A stretch of DNA of 64,000 bases. Origin: Maribacter sp. MJ134 (GTDB lineage: Bacteria; Bacteroidota; Bacteroidia; Flavobacteriales; Flavobacteriaceae). Positions 28,148 through 36,982 of this stretch are shown piece by piece; position 1 is the first letter of the stretch, and every line of letters begins with the position of its first letter. A model generated the notes under the pieces. The model had not been told where the DNA came from and made no database searches. It saw only the letters and a list, made by a program, of their open reading frames with translations. The stretch spans positions 1,302,001 to 1,366,000 of the forward strand of contig NZ_CP034570.1 in NCBI RefSeq assembly GCF_003970695.1, written 5' to 3'. A program made the translations under genes and the position numbers.

Positions 28148-29824
28148 TTAGAACTCGTCCGTTACACAACCTTGAGCAGCCGATGATACCGAACGTGCGT
28201 ATTTGTATAACACGCCCTTTTTAAACTTTAGTTCCGGTGCTACCCACGTAGTTTTACGCTTCGCCAACTCCTCATCGGAGACATCTACACTAATGGAATT
28301 TGTCTCCGCATCAATGGTGATGACGTCCCCATCCTTAACCAAGGCAATGGTACCTCCCTCCTGGGCTTCCGGAGATATGTGGCCTACTACAAAACCATGG
28401 GTGCCTCCAGAAAAGCGGCCATCGGTTATCAAGGCTACGTCTTTGCCCAGACCTGCACCCATTATGGCGGCAGTTGGTTTAAGCATTTCCGGCATTCCGG
28501 GTCCGCCTTTAGGCCCTTCGTATCGGATAACGACAACATCTCCTTTTTTTACCAATCCCGTACGAATCCCGTCATTGGCATCATACTCACTATTGAACAC
28601 TTTTGCCGTTCCTTTAAAAAGCAGACCTTCCTTACCGGTAATTTTCGCAACTGAACCGTTTGTGGCCAGGTTTCCGTAAAGCATTCTTAAGTGGCCCGTT
28701 GCCTTAATGGGCTTATCCAAGGGCATGATTACATCTTGACCTTCTTCTAAATCCGGCACATTCTCTAAATTCTCCGCCAAGGTCTTTCCGGTAACCGTAA
28801 GACAATCGCCATGTAAGAGACCATTCTTTAATAAATATTTCAATACTGCAGGGATACCACCGACCCTGTGTACGTCTTCCATTAGGTATTTTCCACTTGG
28901 TTTTAGGTCCGCTATAAACGGAGTGGTATCACTGATATGTTGAAAATCCTGGAGTGTAAATTCTACATCTGCAGCCCTTGCGATAGCTAAAAAGTGAAGT
29001 ACCGCGTTGGTAGAACCACCCATAATGGTGACTAACCGGATAGCATTCTCTAAAGATTTACGGGTAACGATATCCAAAGGCTTAATATCTTTCTCTAAAA
29101 GAATACGCATTTGTTTTCCTGCGGCAATGCACTCCGCTTCTTTATTATTACTTATGGCGGGATTCGAAGAATTGTAAGGCAGGGACATGCCCAATGCTTC
29201 AATTGCGGACGCCATGGTATTTGCCGTATACATACCACCACAAGCTCCCGCACCTGGAACGGATTTCTTTATAATAGACTTATATTCCGATTCTCCCATA
29301 GTTCCAGCTACTTTCTCTCCCCAAGCCTCGAATGCAGAAACGATATCTAATTTTTTATCATTGTGACAACCAGATTCTATTGTACCACCATATACTAAAA
29401 TCGAAGGACGATTAAGACGCAGCATAGCCATTAAGGCTCCTGGCATATTCTTATCACAACCCACAACCGTAACCAAGGCATCGTAAGACATTCCCTGTAC
29501 TACGGTTTCCATAGAATCTGCAATGATATCCCTAGAAGGTAATGAAAAACGCATTCCAGGGGTTCCCATAGAAATACCGTCACTCACACCAATGGTGTTA
29601 AAAATCAATCCAACAGTTTCCTCAGTGTTAACGCCTTCCTTAACCAATTTGGCCAAATCATTAAGATGCATATTACAAGGATTACCCTCATAACCCGTAC
29701 TCGCTATACCCACCAGTGGCTTGCTAAAATCTTCATCCTTGAAACCAATGGCATAAAGCATGGCCTGTGCTGCAGGCTGGGTAGAATCCTGTGTAACGTT
29801 TTTACTGTATTTGTTCAATTCCAT
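28148..29824 (-). CDS. ilvD: Dihydroxy-acid dehydratase
   Basis: 558 residues. Dehydrates 2,3-dihydroxy acids to 2-oxo acids in Val/Ile/Leu synthesis. The three cluster-ligand cysteines are seen in [19 protein letters not shown] and [12 protein letters not shown]. The length and sequence type fit the IlvD/Edd family. It is the first structural gene of the ilv operon, about 200 bases downstream of the attenuator terminator. Confidence 0.97.
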   Translation of the reverse strand: MELNKYSKNVTQDSTQPAAQAMLYAIGFKDEDFSKPLVGIASTGYEGNPCNMHLNDLAKLVKEGVNTEETVGLIFNTIGVSDGISMGTPGMRFSLPSRDIIADSMETVVQGMSYDALVTVVGCDKNMPGALMAMLRLNRPSILVYGGTIESGCHNDKKLDIVSAFEAWGEKVAGTMGESEYKSIIKKSVPGAGACGGMYTANTMASAIEALGMSLPYNSSNPAISNNKEAECIAAGKQMRILLEKDIKPLDIVTRKSLENAIRLVTIMGGSTNAVLHFLAIARAADVEFTLQDFQHISDTTPFIADLKPSGKYLMEDVHRVGGIPAVLKYLLKNGLLHGDCLTVTGKTLAENLENVPDLEEGQDVIMPLDKPIKATGHLRMLYGNLATNGSVAKITGKEGLLFKGTAKVFNSEYDANDGIRTGLVKKGDVVVIRYEGPKGGPGMPEMLKPTAAIMGAGLGKDVALITDGRFSGGTHGFVVGHISPEAQEGGTIALVKDGDVITIDAETNSISVDVSDEELAKRKTTWVAPELKFKKGVLYKYARSVSSAAQGCVTDEF

Positions 29825-30024
29825 AATCTAGTTCTCGTAAGCGCTTAATCGATTTAATTCTCGTCTACTATCAAAGATAAAAGTTTAAATAGCGCAATAA
29901 TTTTAACAAAGACAACTGGTTCAAATTCAATTTCATTAAAATTAGTTTAAGTTTCTGATTATAAGCAAAATAACGCTTCTTTTTATATCATATTCAATAA
30001 ACATCGCTTTTGATTTAATAACAT

Positions 30025-30063
30025 AAAAAAACCTGTATCGGAAGCATCTGATACAGGTTTTTT
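30025..30063 (-). terminator. Attenuator terminator in the ilv leader
   Basis: A perfect 11-bp stem (AAACCTGTATC / GATACAGGTTT) with a 10-base loop, followed on the minus strand by seven T at 30031-30025. It lies between the leader peptide and ilvD, so termination here would switch off the ilv operon. The hairpin is symmetric and also has a T-run on the plus strand. Confidence 0.85.
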
Positions 30064-30078
30064 AAATCAATGAAAAAG

Positions 30079-30085
30079 CTATATC
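30079..30085 (-). promoter_or_regulatory. Candidate antiterminator segment
   Basis: GATATAG on the minus strand can pair over 7 bases (one G-U) with CTGTATC, the 5' arm of the terminator. It overlaps the stop codon of the leader peptide, so a ribosome that finishes the peptide would mask it and one stalled at the Val/Ile/Leu codons would leave it free. Confidence 0.6.
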
Positions 30086-30140
30086 ATTCCTTAGCGGGAA
30101 TAATTAGAATTACATTGACCGTTACTTTGTTAGTTTTCAT
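30084..30140 (-). CDS. Branched-chain amino acid leader peptide of the ilv operon
   Basis: A frame of 18 codons plus stop: ATG at 30140-30138, TGA at 30086-30084, product MKTNKVTVNVILIIPAKE. Seven of the nine residues VTVNVILII are Val, Ile or Leu. Such a run just ahead of a terminator hairpin is the hallmark of a ribosome-mediated attenuator; all three end products of the pathway are sensed in principle. The peptide is too short to be called by gene finders. No Shine-Dalgarno is seen, as is usual here. A clear promoter could not be assigned; TACTATTG just upstream is one mismatch from the consensus but would leave almost no 5' leader. Confidence 0.75.
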   Translation of the reverse strand: MKTNKVTVNVILIIPAKE

Positions 30141-30237
30141 TAAGCAATAGTACATAAAAATTTTCATTTGAAAATTGGCAAACAAGAATTAATTACTTTC
30201 GTGGCTTTATAAACCCTAAATTTCTTTAAAAAATTTT

Positions 30238-30966
30238 ATGGAGAAAACCGCAACCGAAGCCATACAATACAGGCGTTCCGTACGGGTCTTTAAAAAAGAC
30301 CTAGCACTAGATGATGAGAAAGTAAAACAATGCCTTAGGAATGCCGTGCTAGCCCCTACCAGCAGTAATCTTCAACTTTGGGAATTTTATCATATTACAG
30401 ATGCTGCCATTCTTAAACAAATGACCGAAGCATGTCTTGGCCAAAATGCAGCAAAAACAGCACAACAATTGGTTGTAGTGGTTGCTAGAAAAGATTTATG
30501 GAGGCAACGGGCCAAAGCGAATATTAACTTTTTAAAAAAGAGCTTCGGTGACAAAGACCCAAAAGACTACAGCAAGCGAGAGAAATTTGCCCTGAACTAT
30601 TACCAAAAATTGATACCCTCTATTTATACGGATTTTCTGGGCATATTGGGTTGGTTCAAATATATCGTATTCCAAATCATTGGCCTCTTTAGACCTATCT
30701 ATAAACAGGTGAGAAATTCCGACATGCGCGTTGTTGCACATAAAAGTGCCGGACTAGCAGCACAGAATTTTATGATCAGCATGGCGGCAATAGGTTATGA
30801 TACCTGCCCCATGGAGGGCAGCGATACGGGAAGAGTTAAAAGGATACTTAACATTCCAAGATTCGCTGAAATAAATATGGTCATCGGCTGCGGCATACGT
30901 GATGAAAACGGTATCTATGGGCCCCGTTTTAGAGTTCCCTTTGAAGAGGTCTACAAAAAAGTATAG
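30238..30966 (+). CDS. Nitroreductase family protein
   Basis: 242 residues. FMN-dependent nitroreductase fold: QYRRSVRVFKKD at the N-terminus (FMN phosphate binding), APTSSNLQLWEFY, and near the C-terminus AAQNFMISMAAIGYDTCPMEG followed by GCGIRDENGIYGPRFRVPFEE. These reduce quinones, nitro compounds or flavins; the substrate is unknown. A middle stretch (about 128-150, YTDFLGILGWFKYIVFQIIGLF) is unusually hydrophobic and might contact the membrane. Convergent with pxpC, 1 base apart. Confidence 0.9.
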   Translation: MEKTATEAIQYRRSVRVFKKDLALDDEKVKQCLRNAVLAPTSSNLQLWEFYHITDAAILKQMTEACLGQNAAKTAQQLVVVVARKDLWRQRAKANINFLKKSFGDKDPKDYSKREKFALNYYQKLIPSIYTDFLGILGWFKYIVFQIIGLFRPIYKQVRNSDMRVVAHKSAGLAAQNFMISMAAIGYDTCPMEGSDTGRVKRILNIPRFAEINMVIGCGIRDENGIYGPRFRVPFEEVYKKV

Positions 30967-30967
30967 A

Positions 30968-31807
30968 CTACAGCAGCTTAAAAGCGATTTTAGAACCTGC
31001 TCTTTTTTGTGCCAAGATGGCGATTGCCTTATCCGATAATTGTAATATTCTTGGGTAGCCACCGGTTGTTTGTCCGTCTTTCATTAAGACAATTAATTTA
31101 CCGGACGGAGTCAGTTGCACGGTACCCGGAAGGGTTGCGGATGTCAGCATGTTGATTGTATGACCATTAATACATTCTTCTAACTGGTAGGCCATTCTAT
31201 TGTTCTCTTTTGCCACCGTAAAATCGCCATCAAATAACTGCGCTAACTGCTCCTCTTGTAACAAATCGTACTCCGGCGCCCTATACACTTCCAAAACGGT
31301 TTCCTCTAGGAACGAGTCTACCTTTATTTCAAGAATCTTTGGCTTAAAAAGCTTATTGTATTCAAAAGGTACTACATCCCCATCCTTGAGTCGGTTTTCT
31401 CTGGTTATAGGTCTATATAAGGAAAAGCTACTTAAAATACTTTGCAATCGAAAGCCTCCCTTTACGGCCAAATACGCACGGAAACCCTTATCCAATCTTC
31501 CGTAAGAAAGAATATCCCCAATATTAATCCGATATACCTTGTAATTCTGAATGGGCATATTATTCAAGGTAGCGGACATTTCAGCACCTGCCAACGTTAT
31601 ATAGGTCTCTTCTTCAAATATCAATGTTGGTCCCGTCATGGTTATTTCCAATACAGCATCCGTAGTGTCATTTTCCAATAACGTATTGGCCTTAAAAACC
31701 GATAATTGATCCATGACGCCAGAAACGGGAACACCCTTGTTCCTAAAGTTAAATCTACCTAAATCTTGAACCGTGGTGTAAAAACCGGACTTTAATACTT
31801 TAAGCAT
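30968..31807 (-). CDS. pxpC: 5-oxoprolinase subunit C
   Basis: 279 residues of the PxpC/KipA family (AHS2 fold, related to the carboxyltransferase part of urea amidolyase). Seen: DLGRFNFRNKGVPVSGVMD near the N-terminus, GPTLIFEEETYITLAGAEM, and QLTPSGKLIVLMKDGQTTGGYPRI. With PxpA and PxpB it forms an ATP-dependent enzyme that opens 5-oxoproline to glutamate. Last gene of the operon; its start overlaps the end of pxpB by 8 bases. Confidence 0.93.
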   Translation of the reverse strand: MLKVLKSGFYTTVQDLGRFNFRNKGVPVSGVMDQLSVFKANTLLENDTTDAVLEITMTGPTLIFEEETYITLAGAEMSATLNNMPIQNYKVYRINIGDILSYGRLDKGFRAYLAVKGGFRLQSILSSFSLYRPITRENRLKDGDVVPFEYNKLFKPKILEIKVDSFLEETVLEVYRAPEYDLLQEEQLAQLFDGDFTVAKENNRMAYQLEECINGHTINMLTSATLPGTVQLTPSGKLIVLMKDGQTTGGYPRILQLSDKAIAILAQKRAGSKIAFKLL

Positions 31808-32537
31808 CTATCCTAATTTTTTCTGGTTGATAAATACCTACTTCTGCCTCTATTTTGTGTAAATCATATTCCGCTCTAGAAATTTGATAGAATTGAATTT
31901 TATCGCCTACACTCACAAAGCATGGGCTCTCATTCTTAAGATTGAAAATAGGAACGGTACAACTACCGATAATATTCCAACCCCCTGGGGACTCTTGTGG
32001 ATAAATACCCGTTTGCCTACCCGCCAATCCCACAGCACCTTTTGCTACTTTAAGCCTTGGTGTTGCCCTTCTTGGTAATTCTAAGGCTTCCGGCAAACCA
32101 CCTAAATACATGAACCCCGGCAGAAAGCCTATGCCGTAAACGGTATATACATTTTTTGTATGCAGTGCTATTACTTCATCCGTACTAATACCCAAGGTCT
32201 CCGCTACGTCTTCCAAATCTATTCCAAATTCCAAATCATAACTCACAGGCAAGCGCCACAAATAACGTTGCCCCCTCGTAATTTTTTTTTTCTCCTGATA
32301 CCAGTCTTGAATTTTATCCCTGAACGCGGCATAATCCAATGGGATATTTCTGTTTAAAACCAAAAGTGAATTATAGGCCGGAACGGTTTCCCAATCCTCC
32401 CCCTCTAAACAGTATTCGTGCAGATAGTTTTCAAACTGTAATATGCTATTTAGGATGGTTTCGTTAACCTCATTGGGCCATTCTATTAGAATAGCATGAA
32501 CACCATAAGGTTTTATGTGAATGGAGGGAAGTTTCAC
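31800..32537 (-). CDS. pxpB: 5-oxoprolinase subunit B
   Basis: 245 residues of the PxpB/KipI family (AHS1). The hallmark GIGFLPGFMYLGGLPEAL and the downstream RATPRLKVAKGAVGLAGRQTGIYPQESPGGW block are intact. The start is a GTG whose first bases overlap the pxpA stop (GTGA), pointing to coupled translation. Works with PxpA and PxpC in 5-oxoproline cleavage. Confidence 0.93.
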   Translation of the reverse strand: MKLPSIHIKPYGVHAILIEWPNEVNETILNSILQFENYLHEYCLEGEDWETVPAYNSLLVLNRNIPLDYAAFRDKIQDWYQEKKKITRGQRYLWRLPVSYDLEFGIDLEDVAETLGISTDEVIALHTKNVYTVYGIGFLPGFMYLGGLPEALELPRRATPRLKVAKGAVGLAGRQTGIYPQESPGGWNIIGSCTVPIFNLKNESPCFVSVGDKIQFYQISRAEYDLHKIEAEVGIYQPEKIRIDA

Positions 32538-33277
32538 TTGGCTAAAAATATATTATGATTTGGTAATTCCTTAGAAAGATACGCTAATATTTGAAAAGCT
32601 GAAGAAGTATCGCCGTGTACACAAAAAGTTTCAGCAACAATCGGCGTTTTTCTTCCAGTGCTTGTTAGCACACATTTTTCTTTAATAAGCATTACTACAT
32701 GCCCTAAAACCTCAATGGGGTCCGTTATTAATGCATTGGTTTCTTTTCTAGGCACAAGACTTAAATCGTCCCTGTAATTTCTATCAGCAAAGGCCTCTAG
32801 TACAATTTGAAAACCCATTTCCACGGCTCGGTGTGCCACTACAGAACCAGGAGGCACATAAAGTTTGAACCTCGTTTTATATATTTCAATAGCCGCTAAA
32901 AAGACATTTGCCAATTTTTCATCCTTGGCAATATCATTATATAAGGCGCCATGAGGTTTTATATGCTGAAGCGCTATTGCTTCATCCATACAAATCAAAG
33001 CTAAGTCAGCTATCTGTTTCTGGATACTTTCCTGTAGCAGGGACGGACTTATCACCATAGAAACCCTTCCAAAATTTGCCTTGTCAGGATAAGACGGATG
33101 CGCACCAATTTTTACATGATGTTTTTTTGCTAACGCAACAACGGCTTTCATACTCTCATAATCCCCGGCATGACCACCGCAGGCAATACTGCAGGAAGAG
33201 ATAAAAGGAAATAGATCAGCTTCATTACCAACACCCTCGCCCACATCACAATTTATGTCAATAGAATAATGTTTCAT
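32534..33277 (-). CDS. pxpA: 5-oxoprolinase subunit A (LamB/YcsF family)
   Basis: 247 residues. Signature DINCDVGEGVGNE at the N-terminus, SIACGGHAGD, VKIGAHPSYPD and ALYNDIAKD with conserved His and Asp. This subunit carries the amide-opening activity of bacterial 5-oxoprolinase, converting 5-oxoproline, a damaged form of glutamine/glutamate, to glutamate. Abuts the transporter gene upstream with no gap, in a five-gene operon. Confidence 0.94.
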   Translation of the reverse strand: MKHYSIDINCDVGEGVGNEADLFPFISSCSIACGGHAGDYESMKAVVALAKKHHVKIGAHPSYPDKANFGRVSMVISPSLLQESIQKQIADLALICMDEAIALQHIKPHGALYNDIAKDEKLANVFLAAIEIYKTRFKLYVPPGSVVAHRAVEMGFQIVLEAFADRNYRDDLSLVPRKETNALITDPIEVLGHVVMLIKEKCVLTSTGRKTPIVAETFCVHGDTSSAFQILAYLSKELPNHNIFLAK

Positions 33278-34471
33278 TTACAACAACCCAAATACCTTTA
33301 ATATACTCTTTGCACCAAGTAAAATAGAGAGCGCCAAAATCACTATCCCGATGATATTCTGAAATTTGGTATTCTTATACGTTCCCATTACCGAAACCCT
33401 ATTAACCACCCATAAAAGGAATACTGCTATTACCGGAAGAAGAATACCATTGGCAATCTGTGCGAATTTTATAATCTCAATAGGTTTTATACCAAATGAA
33501 AGAAAAAATACGCCCAGACCTAAGATAAGCATCCATACCAATCTAAATTTAATATTTTTCAAATCGGCCTTCCATCCAAAACAACTATTGGCAACATATG
33601 CAGCCGCTAATGGCGCGGTTATGGCAGAGGTTATACCTGCGGCGAACAGACCAATACCCATAAAGTATTTGGCAGCAGAACCATACAATGGTTCAAGTCC
33701 CTTCGCCATATCCATAACGTCGTTCACCGTTGTACTCTGAATGGCCGAAGCGGATATAATAATACAAATAGACACCAATCCGCCCAGAACCAATGCCACA
33801 AAAGTATCCCTTCTTGCCGCTTTAAGGTCGGCCGTGCTTTTCCACTTTTCGCTGACCAAGGACGCATGTAAAAATAGGTTGTAAGGCACCACGGTAGTTC
33901 CTACCAAGGCGATAATGGTTAAGATACTATCAGTAGGTACGGTAGGTACTAGTAAGCCTTTCAATACTTCTAGCATATTAGGTTGGGTTATCGCCGCGGT
34001 TAGCACAAAGGACAAACTCATTATAATCACAAGAAAGACAAATACCTTTTCCAAAATCTTATAACTACCAAGATATAACAGTACAAAGGCCAGCAATCCA
34101 ATGACCAGGGGATAGTATGAAATATGAGCTTCCCCAAAAATAGCTTCCAAGCCTAATGTTCCACCTCCGATATTACCAGCTTCATAGGCGGCATTACCAA
34201 TAACAATAGCCCCAAGGATAATGGCCAGTACGGTATTCCGCAACCATGGTGTCCTTAATTCCTGCTTAATGACATCGGCCAGTCCCTTTTGGGTGACAAT
34301 GCCCAAACGCGCGGACATTTCCTGCAGCACCACCGTTGCTATGATGGATAACAGCATTGCCCACAATAAGGTATAGCCATAGCCTACCCCTGCAAGAATA
34401 CAAGCGGTAACCGTACCCGGGCCAATAAAAGCCGCAGCTACCAGGACTCCCGGACCAACTTTCTTGAACAT
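33278..34471 (-). CDS. Nramp-fold transporter with substituted metal-binding motifs
   Basis: 397 residues, about 11 membrane helices. Clearly Nramp family: GPGVLVAAAF, LLWAMLLS, LQEMSARLGIVT, and a TM6 with NLFLHASLV. But the metal-binding TM1 motif DPGN of canonical transporters reads GPGT (residues 17-20), and the TM6 motif MPHN reads VPYN (195-198), so both the Asp/Asn and the Met that coordinate manganese or iron are missing. It sits directly ahead of pxpA in an operon with the 5-oxoprolinase subunits. A role in uptake of 5-oxoproline or a similar compound is an inference; databases would call it a divalent-metal transporter. Confidence 0.85.
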   Translation of the reverse strand: MFKKVGPGVLVAAAFIGPGTVTACILAGVGYGYTLLWAMLLSIIATVVLQEMSARLGIVTQKGLADVIKQELRTPWLRNTVLAIILGAIVIGNAAYEAGNIGGGTLGLEAIFGEAHISYYPLVIGLLAFVLLYLGSYKILEKVFVFLVIIMSLSFVLTAAITQPNMLEVLKGLLVPTVPTDSILTIIALVGTTVVPYNLFLHASLVSEKWKSTADLKAARRDTFVALVLGGLVSICIIISASAIQSTTVNDVMDMAKGLEPLYGSAAKYFMGIGLFAAGITSAITAPLAAAYVANSCFGWKADLKNIKFRLVWMLILGLGVFFLSFGIKPIEIIKFAQIANGILLPVIAVFLLWVVNRVSVMGTYKNTKFQNIIGIVILALSILLGAKSILKVFGLL

Positions 34472-34472
34472 A

Positions 34473-35582
34473 CTATTTGGTGTTATTTAGGGCATAGATG
34501 GCGAAGGAACCTAACCAATGGGTACCTCCATAATTATCATCTACGATATTCGGTAATGAATATGTTATATGTTGCTTTGCGATTTCTTTGAGGTGTGCGT
34601 ATTCCGGTAATGCTTCCGCAATTCCATACAAACACCAAGCTCTGCTAAAATTGAGTCCGTCTAAATGCACCAATTTACCATCGGTTCTATCTAATATTTT
34701 TCCTGGGGCCAACTCGAATTTTGGGTTGGTCAATTGTGGAAGGAAAGCATCGAACCAAATTTTAAAATTCTCCAGCTCATAAACCCTACTGACCAAATAC
34801 GCTTCCTCTAAACAAGGGGACAAGAAATCAAAACCGCTTGGTTCCCATTCTAAAGGACAACCGCCCATAGTATTATCGTTGACGTAAAACCGTTTTACCG
34901 TTCGCTCAATGGCTTCCTTTAAGCTAGTGTTGTTCAAAGTTTCCGCATAATCTAGAGCAAAAGAAAGCCCGAAGGCTGAATTGGAATGTTCTCCCACACG
35001 AATAGGATAATTCAGTTTGGGCAGAAAATCCAAATAAGATTGTACCATTAAATCTGTAAGCGGTTGTAAATTTTGCGCTAAGTCTCTTGCCAATGGGTCA
35101 TCCCAAGTATGCAGTTCTTCTGCTAACTTCAGTATCCATGCCCATCCATACGTTCGTTCAAAGGAAGCGTTGCCGGGAATTTTGAAGTACGCTACTTCCA
35201 ATGCGATATTAGCTTCTGAAAGTGAGGCCGCTAATTTCTCACGGATTTTATCGGCTTCATTCAAATTAGGGAATTGTTTTAGAAGCGAAATCAAGGACCA
35301 ATGCCCATGAACGGCAGAATGCCAATCATAGCAACCATAAAACGCCGGATGCAACTCACTAGGCTCCTCAATAAAAGATTTATCGTTTAAAGATTGATTC
35401 AATTTATTCGGATACTCAATTGAGATACATTCCAAAGGAAGTGTAGCCAAGCGATTTGCCTCTTCAAGGGTTAGCGTGGGGGGATTATGTGTTGTGCTTT
35501 GAGCAAGTTCGGTTTTTACCTCATTTTTACAACCTATCAATAAAGTCGTCGTGAATAGTAATAAAAGTATGAATTGGCGCAT
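34473..35582 (-). CDS. DUF2891 family lipoprotein
   Basis: 369 residues. Signal peptide with lipobox LLIGC, so probably anchored in a membrane. The mature part reads as DUF2891: LHPAFYGCYDWHSAVHGHW, RTYGWAWILKL, GEHSNSAFGLSFALDYA, DGLNFSRAWCLYGIA and GGTHWLGSFAIYAL. The many conserved His, Trp and Tyr and the helical repeats suggest an (alpha/alpha) barrel enzyme, but no activity is established to my knowledge. First gene of the pxp operon, 1 base before the transporter; a link to release or handling of 5-oxoproline-containing material is speculative. Confidence 0.85.
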   Translation of the reverse strand: MRQFILLLLFTTTLLIGCKNEVKTELAQSTTHNPPTLTLEEANRLATLPLECISIEYPNKLNQSLNDKSFIEEPSELHPAFYGCYDWHSAVHGHWSLISLLKQFPNLNEADKIREKLAASLSEANIALEVAYFKIPGNASFERTYGWAWILKLAEELHTWDDPLARDLAQNLQPLTDLMVQSYLDFLPKLNYPIRVGEHSNSAFGLSFALDYAETLNNTSLKEAIERTVKRFYVNDNTMGGCPLEWEPSGFDFLSPCLEEAYLVSRVYELENFKIWFDAFLPQLTNPKFELAPGKILDRTDGKLVHLDGLNFSRAWCLYGIAEALPEYAHLKEIAKQHITYSLPNIVDDNYGGTHWLGSFAIYALNNTK

Positions 35583-35608
35583 AGCAAAAAAGGCTTCTTA
35601 AAATTAGT

Positions 35609-35710
35609 TCGTAAACTACCCCCGGGCAAACCCGCGAGGCATTAAAAGGAAAATCGCGTTAACTTTCGACACAAGCGTCGGAGCATTTTAATCTCGATTA
35701 TCGAGTAAAT
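35609..35710. repeat. Degenerate dispersed repeat, copy 1
   Basis: The stretch from CGTAAACTACC to ATCGAGTAAATAT resembles the segment before ftsK (63531-63603). Shared blocks include AAAGGAA, GTTAAC, TTCGAC, CATTTTA and TTATCGAGTAAAT. It contains the self-complementary TCTCGATTATCGAG. Confidence 0.5.
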
Positions 35711-35896
35711 ATAAGTTCAAATTAGGTAAATGCCCACAAGTTGCCAGCCTGTTTTCACCACAGTTTTAACATTTTTTGATGCCGTTTATCTAAAAAAATG
35801 CAGTTCGTCTAAAAGTTGGGTGTCATACATCGATAGTTCATAATAATTCAAAAAAGCCACGGTTATACTAATCCCAAACCAAATTTAACCTACTTA
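35711..35896. other. Intergenic region without recognised features
   Basis: With the repeat before it this gap spans 314 bases between divergent genes. No good promoter element or small open frame was found. Confidence 0.5.
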
Positions 35897-36340
35897 ATGA
35901 CTTGTTTAGAATGTAAGAAAGAACTCGGTTATTTAGACCATAAAAATGCAATGGATAGCCTAGGTGTAGAACTCTGCGCCCATCATCATACCATGATGAA
36001 AGAACTGATTAAAAAGAACAACACACCCCTTGAAGCCATACAGTTGTATTATGGCCTTAAAGAAGCTGGCGTCCATGCCATGCTAGAATGGTGGGACGGT
36101 AAAAAGTCGATAGACATTGCCCTTTCCAGGGTAAAACTGAATATTGAGATAGACTCCGACTATGAAAAATTAACGGAAGACCAGGCCATTAATAATCTAG
36201 AGGAAGCAATGCATTCTTTTAAAAATGGATTTACCACCATTAGGATTCCCCATATCGTAGTACGCAATTACCTCAACGAAACGGTGAGGAATATCATTGG
36301 GATTACAGAGGGGCTAAAAGCAAATACCAAAGTGATTTAA
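35897..36340 (+). CDS. Zinc-finger protein with a DUF559/Vsr-like nuclease domain
   Basis: 147 residues. The N-terminus has CLEC (Cys3, Cys6), Cys27 and a His triplet (30-32), a probable metal site. The C-terminal half has the layout of a PD-(D/E)XK endonuclease of the DUF559/Vsr kind: SIDIALSRVKLNIEID with Asp73 and Glu84, then NLEEAMHSFKNGFTTIRIPH. The resemblance is in pattern only. If correct, it would be a small DNA-cutting enzyme. It is followed 10 bases later by a membrane protein gene on the same strand. A distant relation to the nuclease domain inside RecG is possible. Confidence 0.6.
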   Translation: MTCLECKKELGYLDHKNAMDSLGVELCAHHHTMMKELIKKNNTPLEAIQLYYGLKEAGVHAMLEWWDGKKSIDIALSRVKLNIEIDSDYEKLTEDQAINNLEEAMHSFKNGFTTIRIPHIVVRNYLNETVRNIIGITEGLKANTKVI

Positions 36341-36350
36341 AACAAAAACC

Positions 36351-36914
36351 ATGAGAAATTCCCATAAAGTCTTAAAAACTCCCATACGGTTTGCCTTAGC
36401 GGCATTACTAGGTGGTATGTTGATGCGTATATTACAGATACCGTTCGCATCCGTGGTCACTTTCATGTCATTTTTGGCGATAGCGGTATTATACTTTGTT
36501 AGGTTCAGTAAAAAAGTGGACAAGAAACCCGTTGCTTATATTAAAATGGTACTGGTACTTTTTTGGACCACCAACGGTCTTTTAAGAATATTGGACTTCC
36601 CCTACACTATTATTTTTCAGATAGGTACGGCAATTACCTTTATTACTTGGTTTGCCATGGAAGGCACCTCCTATTTTATGGACGATGACCGGAAAGCCAA
36701 GAACAGTATTATAGAAATCATATGGAACTTTGCTATGGTCGTGGGCGTCTTAACCATCATTTCCGGTGGTTTGATGCATCTGCTCAACTGGGAATATGCC
36801 ATACCTACATTGACCGTTGGCCTCAGTATCGTAACCGTATATATATTGAAAGATATTTTCAGTCCCGCAAAGGAAATGAACAAAGACCCCAATAACGAAG
36901 AATTTCAATTGTAA
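36351..36914 (+). CDS. Multi-pass membrane protein of unknown function
   Basis: 187 residues with five or six hydrophobic segments (for example about 10-25, 27-50, 63-80, 85-102, 124-142 and 148-165). The pattern of repeated segments with RILQIP, RILDFPY and HLLNWEYA suggests an internal duplication. It remotely recalls the membrane part of GldL-like proteins but this is not convincing. Follows the zinc-finger gene by 10 bases, probably co-transcribed. Confidence 0.7.
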   Translation: MRNSHKVLKTPIRFALAALLGGMLMRILQIPFASVVTFMSFLAIAVLYFVRFSKKVDKKPVAYIKMVLVLFWTTNGLLRILDFPYTIIFQIGTAITFITWFAMEGTSYFMDDDRKAKNSIIEIIWNFAMVVGVLTIISGGLMHLLNWEYAIPTLTVGLSIVTVYILKDIFSPAKEMNKDPNNEEFQL

Positions 36915-36982
36915 AGCATAGCCCTAAATCTTTAATTACCTACTTTTCTAGATTTTCGTATCTTAAACCAAACGTTTAGGTT

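Noticed and set aside
30070-30150. A 26-codon open frame on the plus strand (MKKLYHSLAGIIRITLTVTL...) opposite the ilv leader.
   Set aside because: It lies directly downstream of the plus-strand side of a terminator, has no homologue I recognise, and is the complement of the leader region, whose minus-strand reading explains the sequence better.
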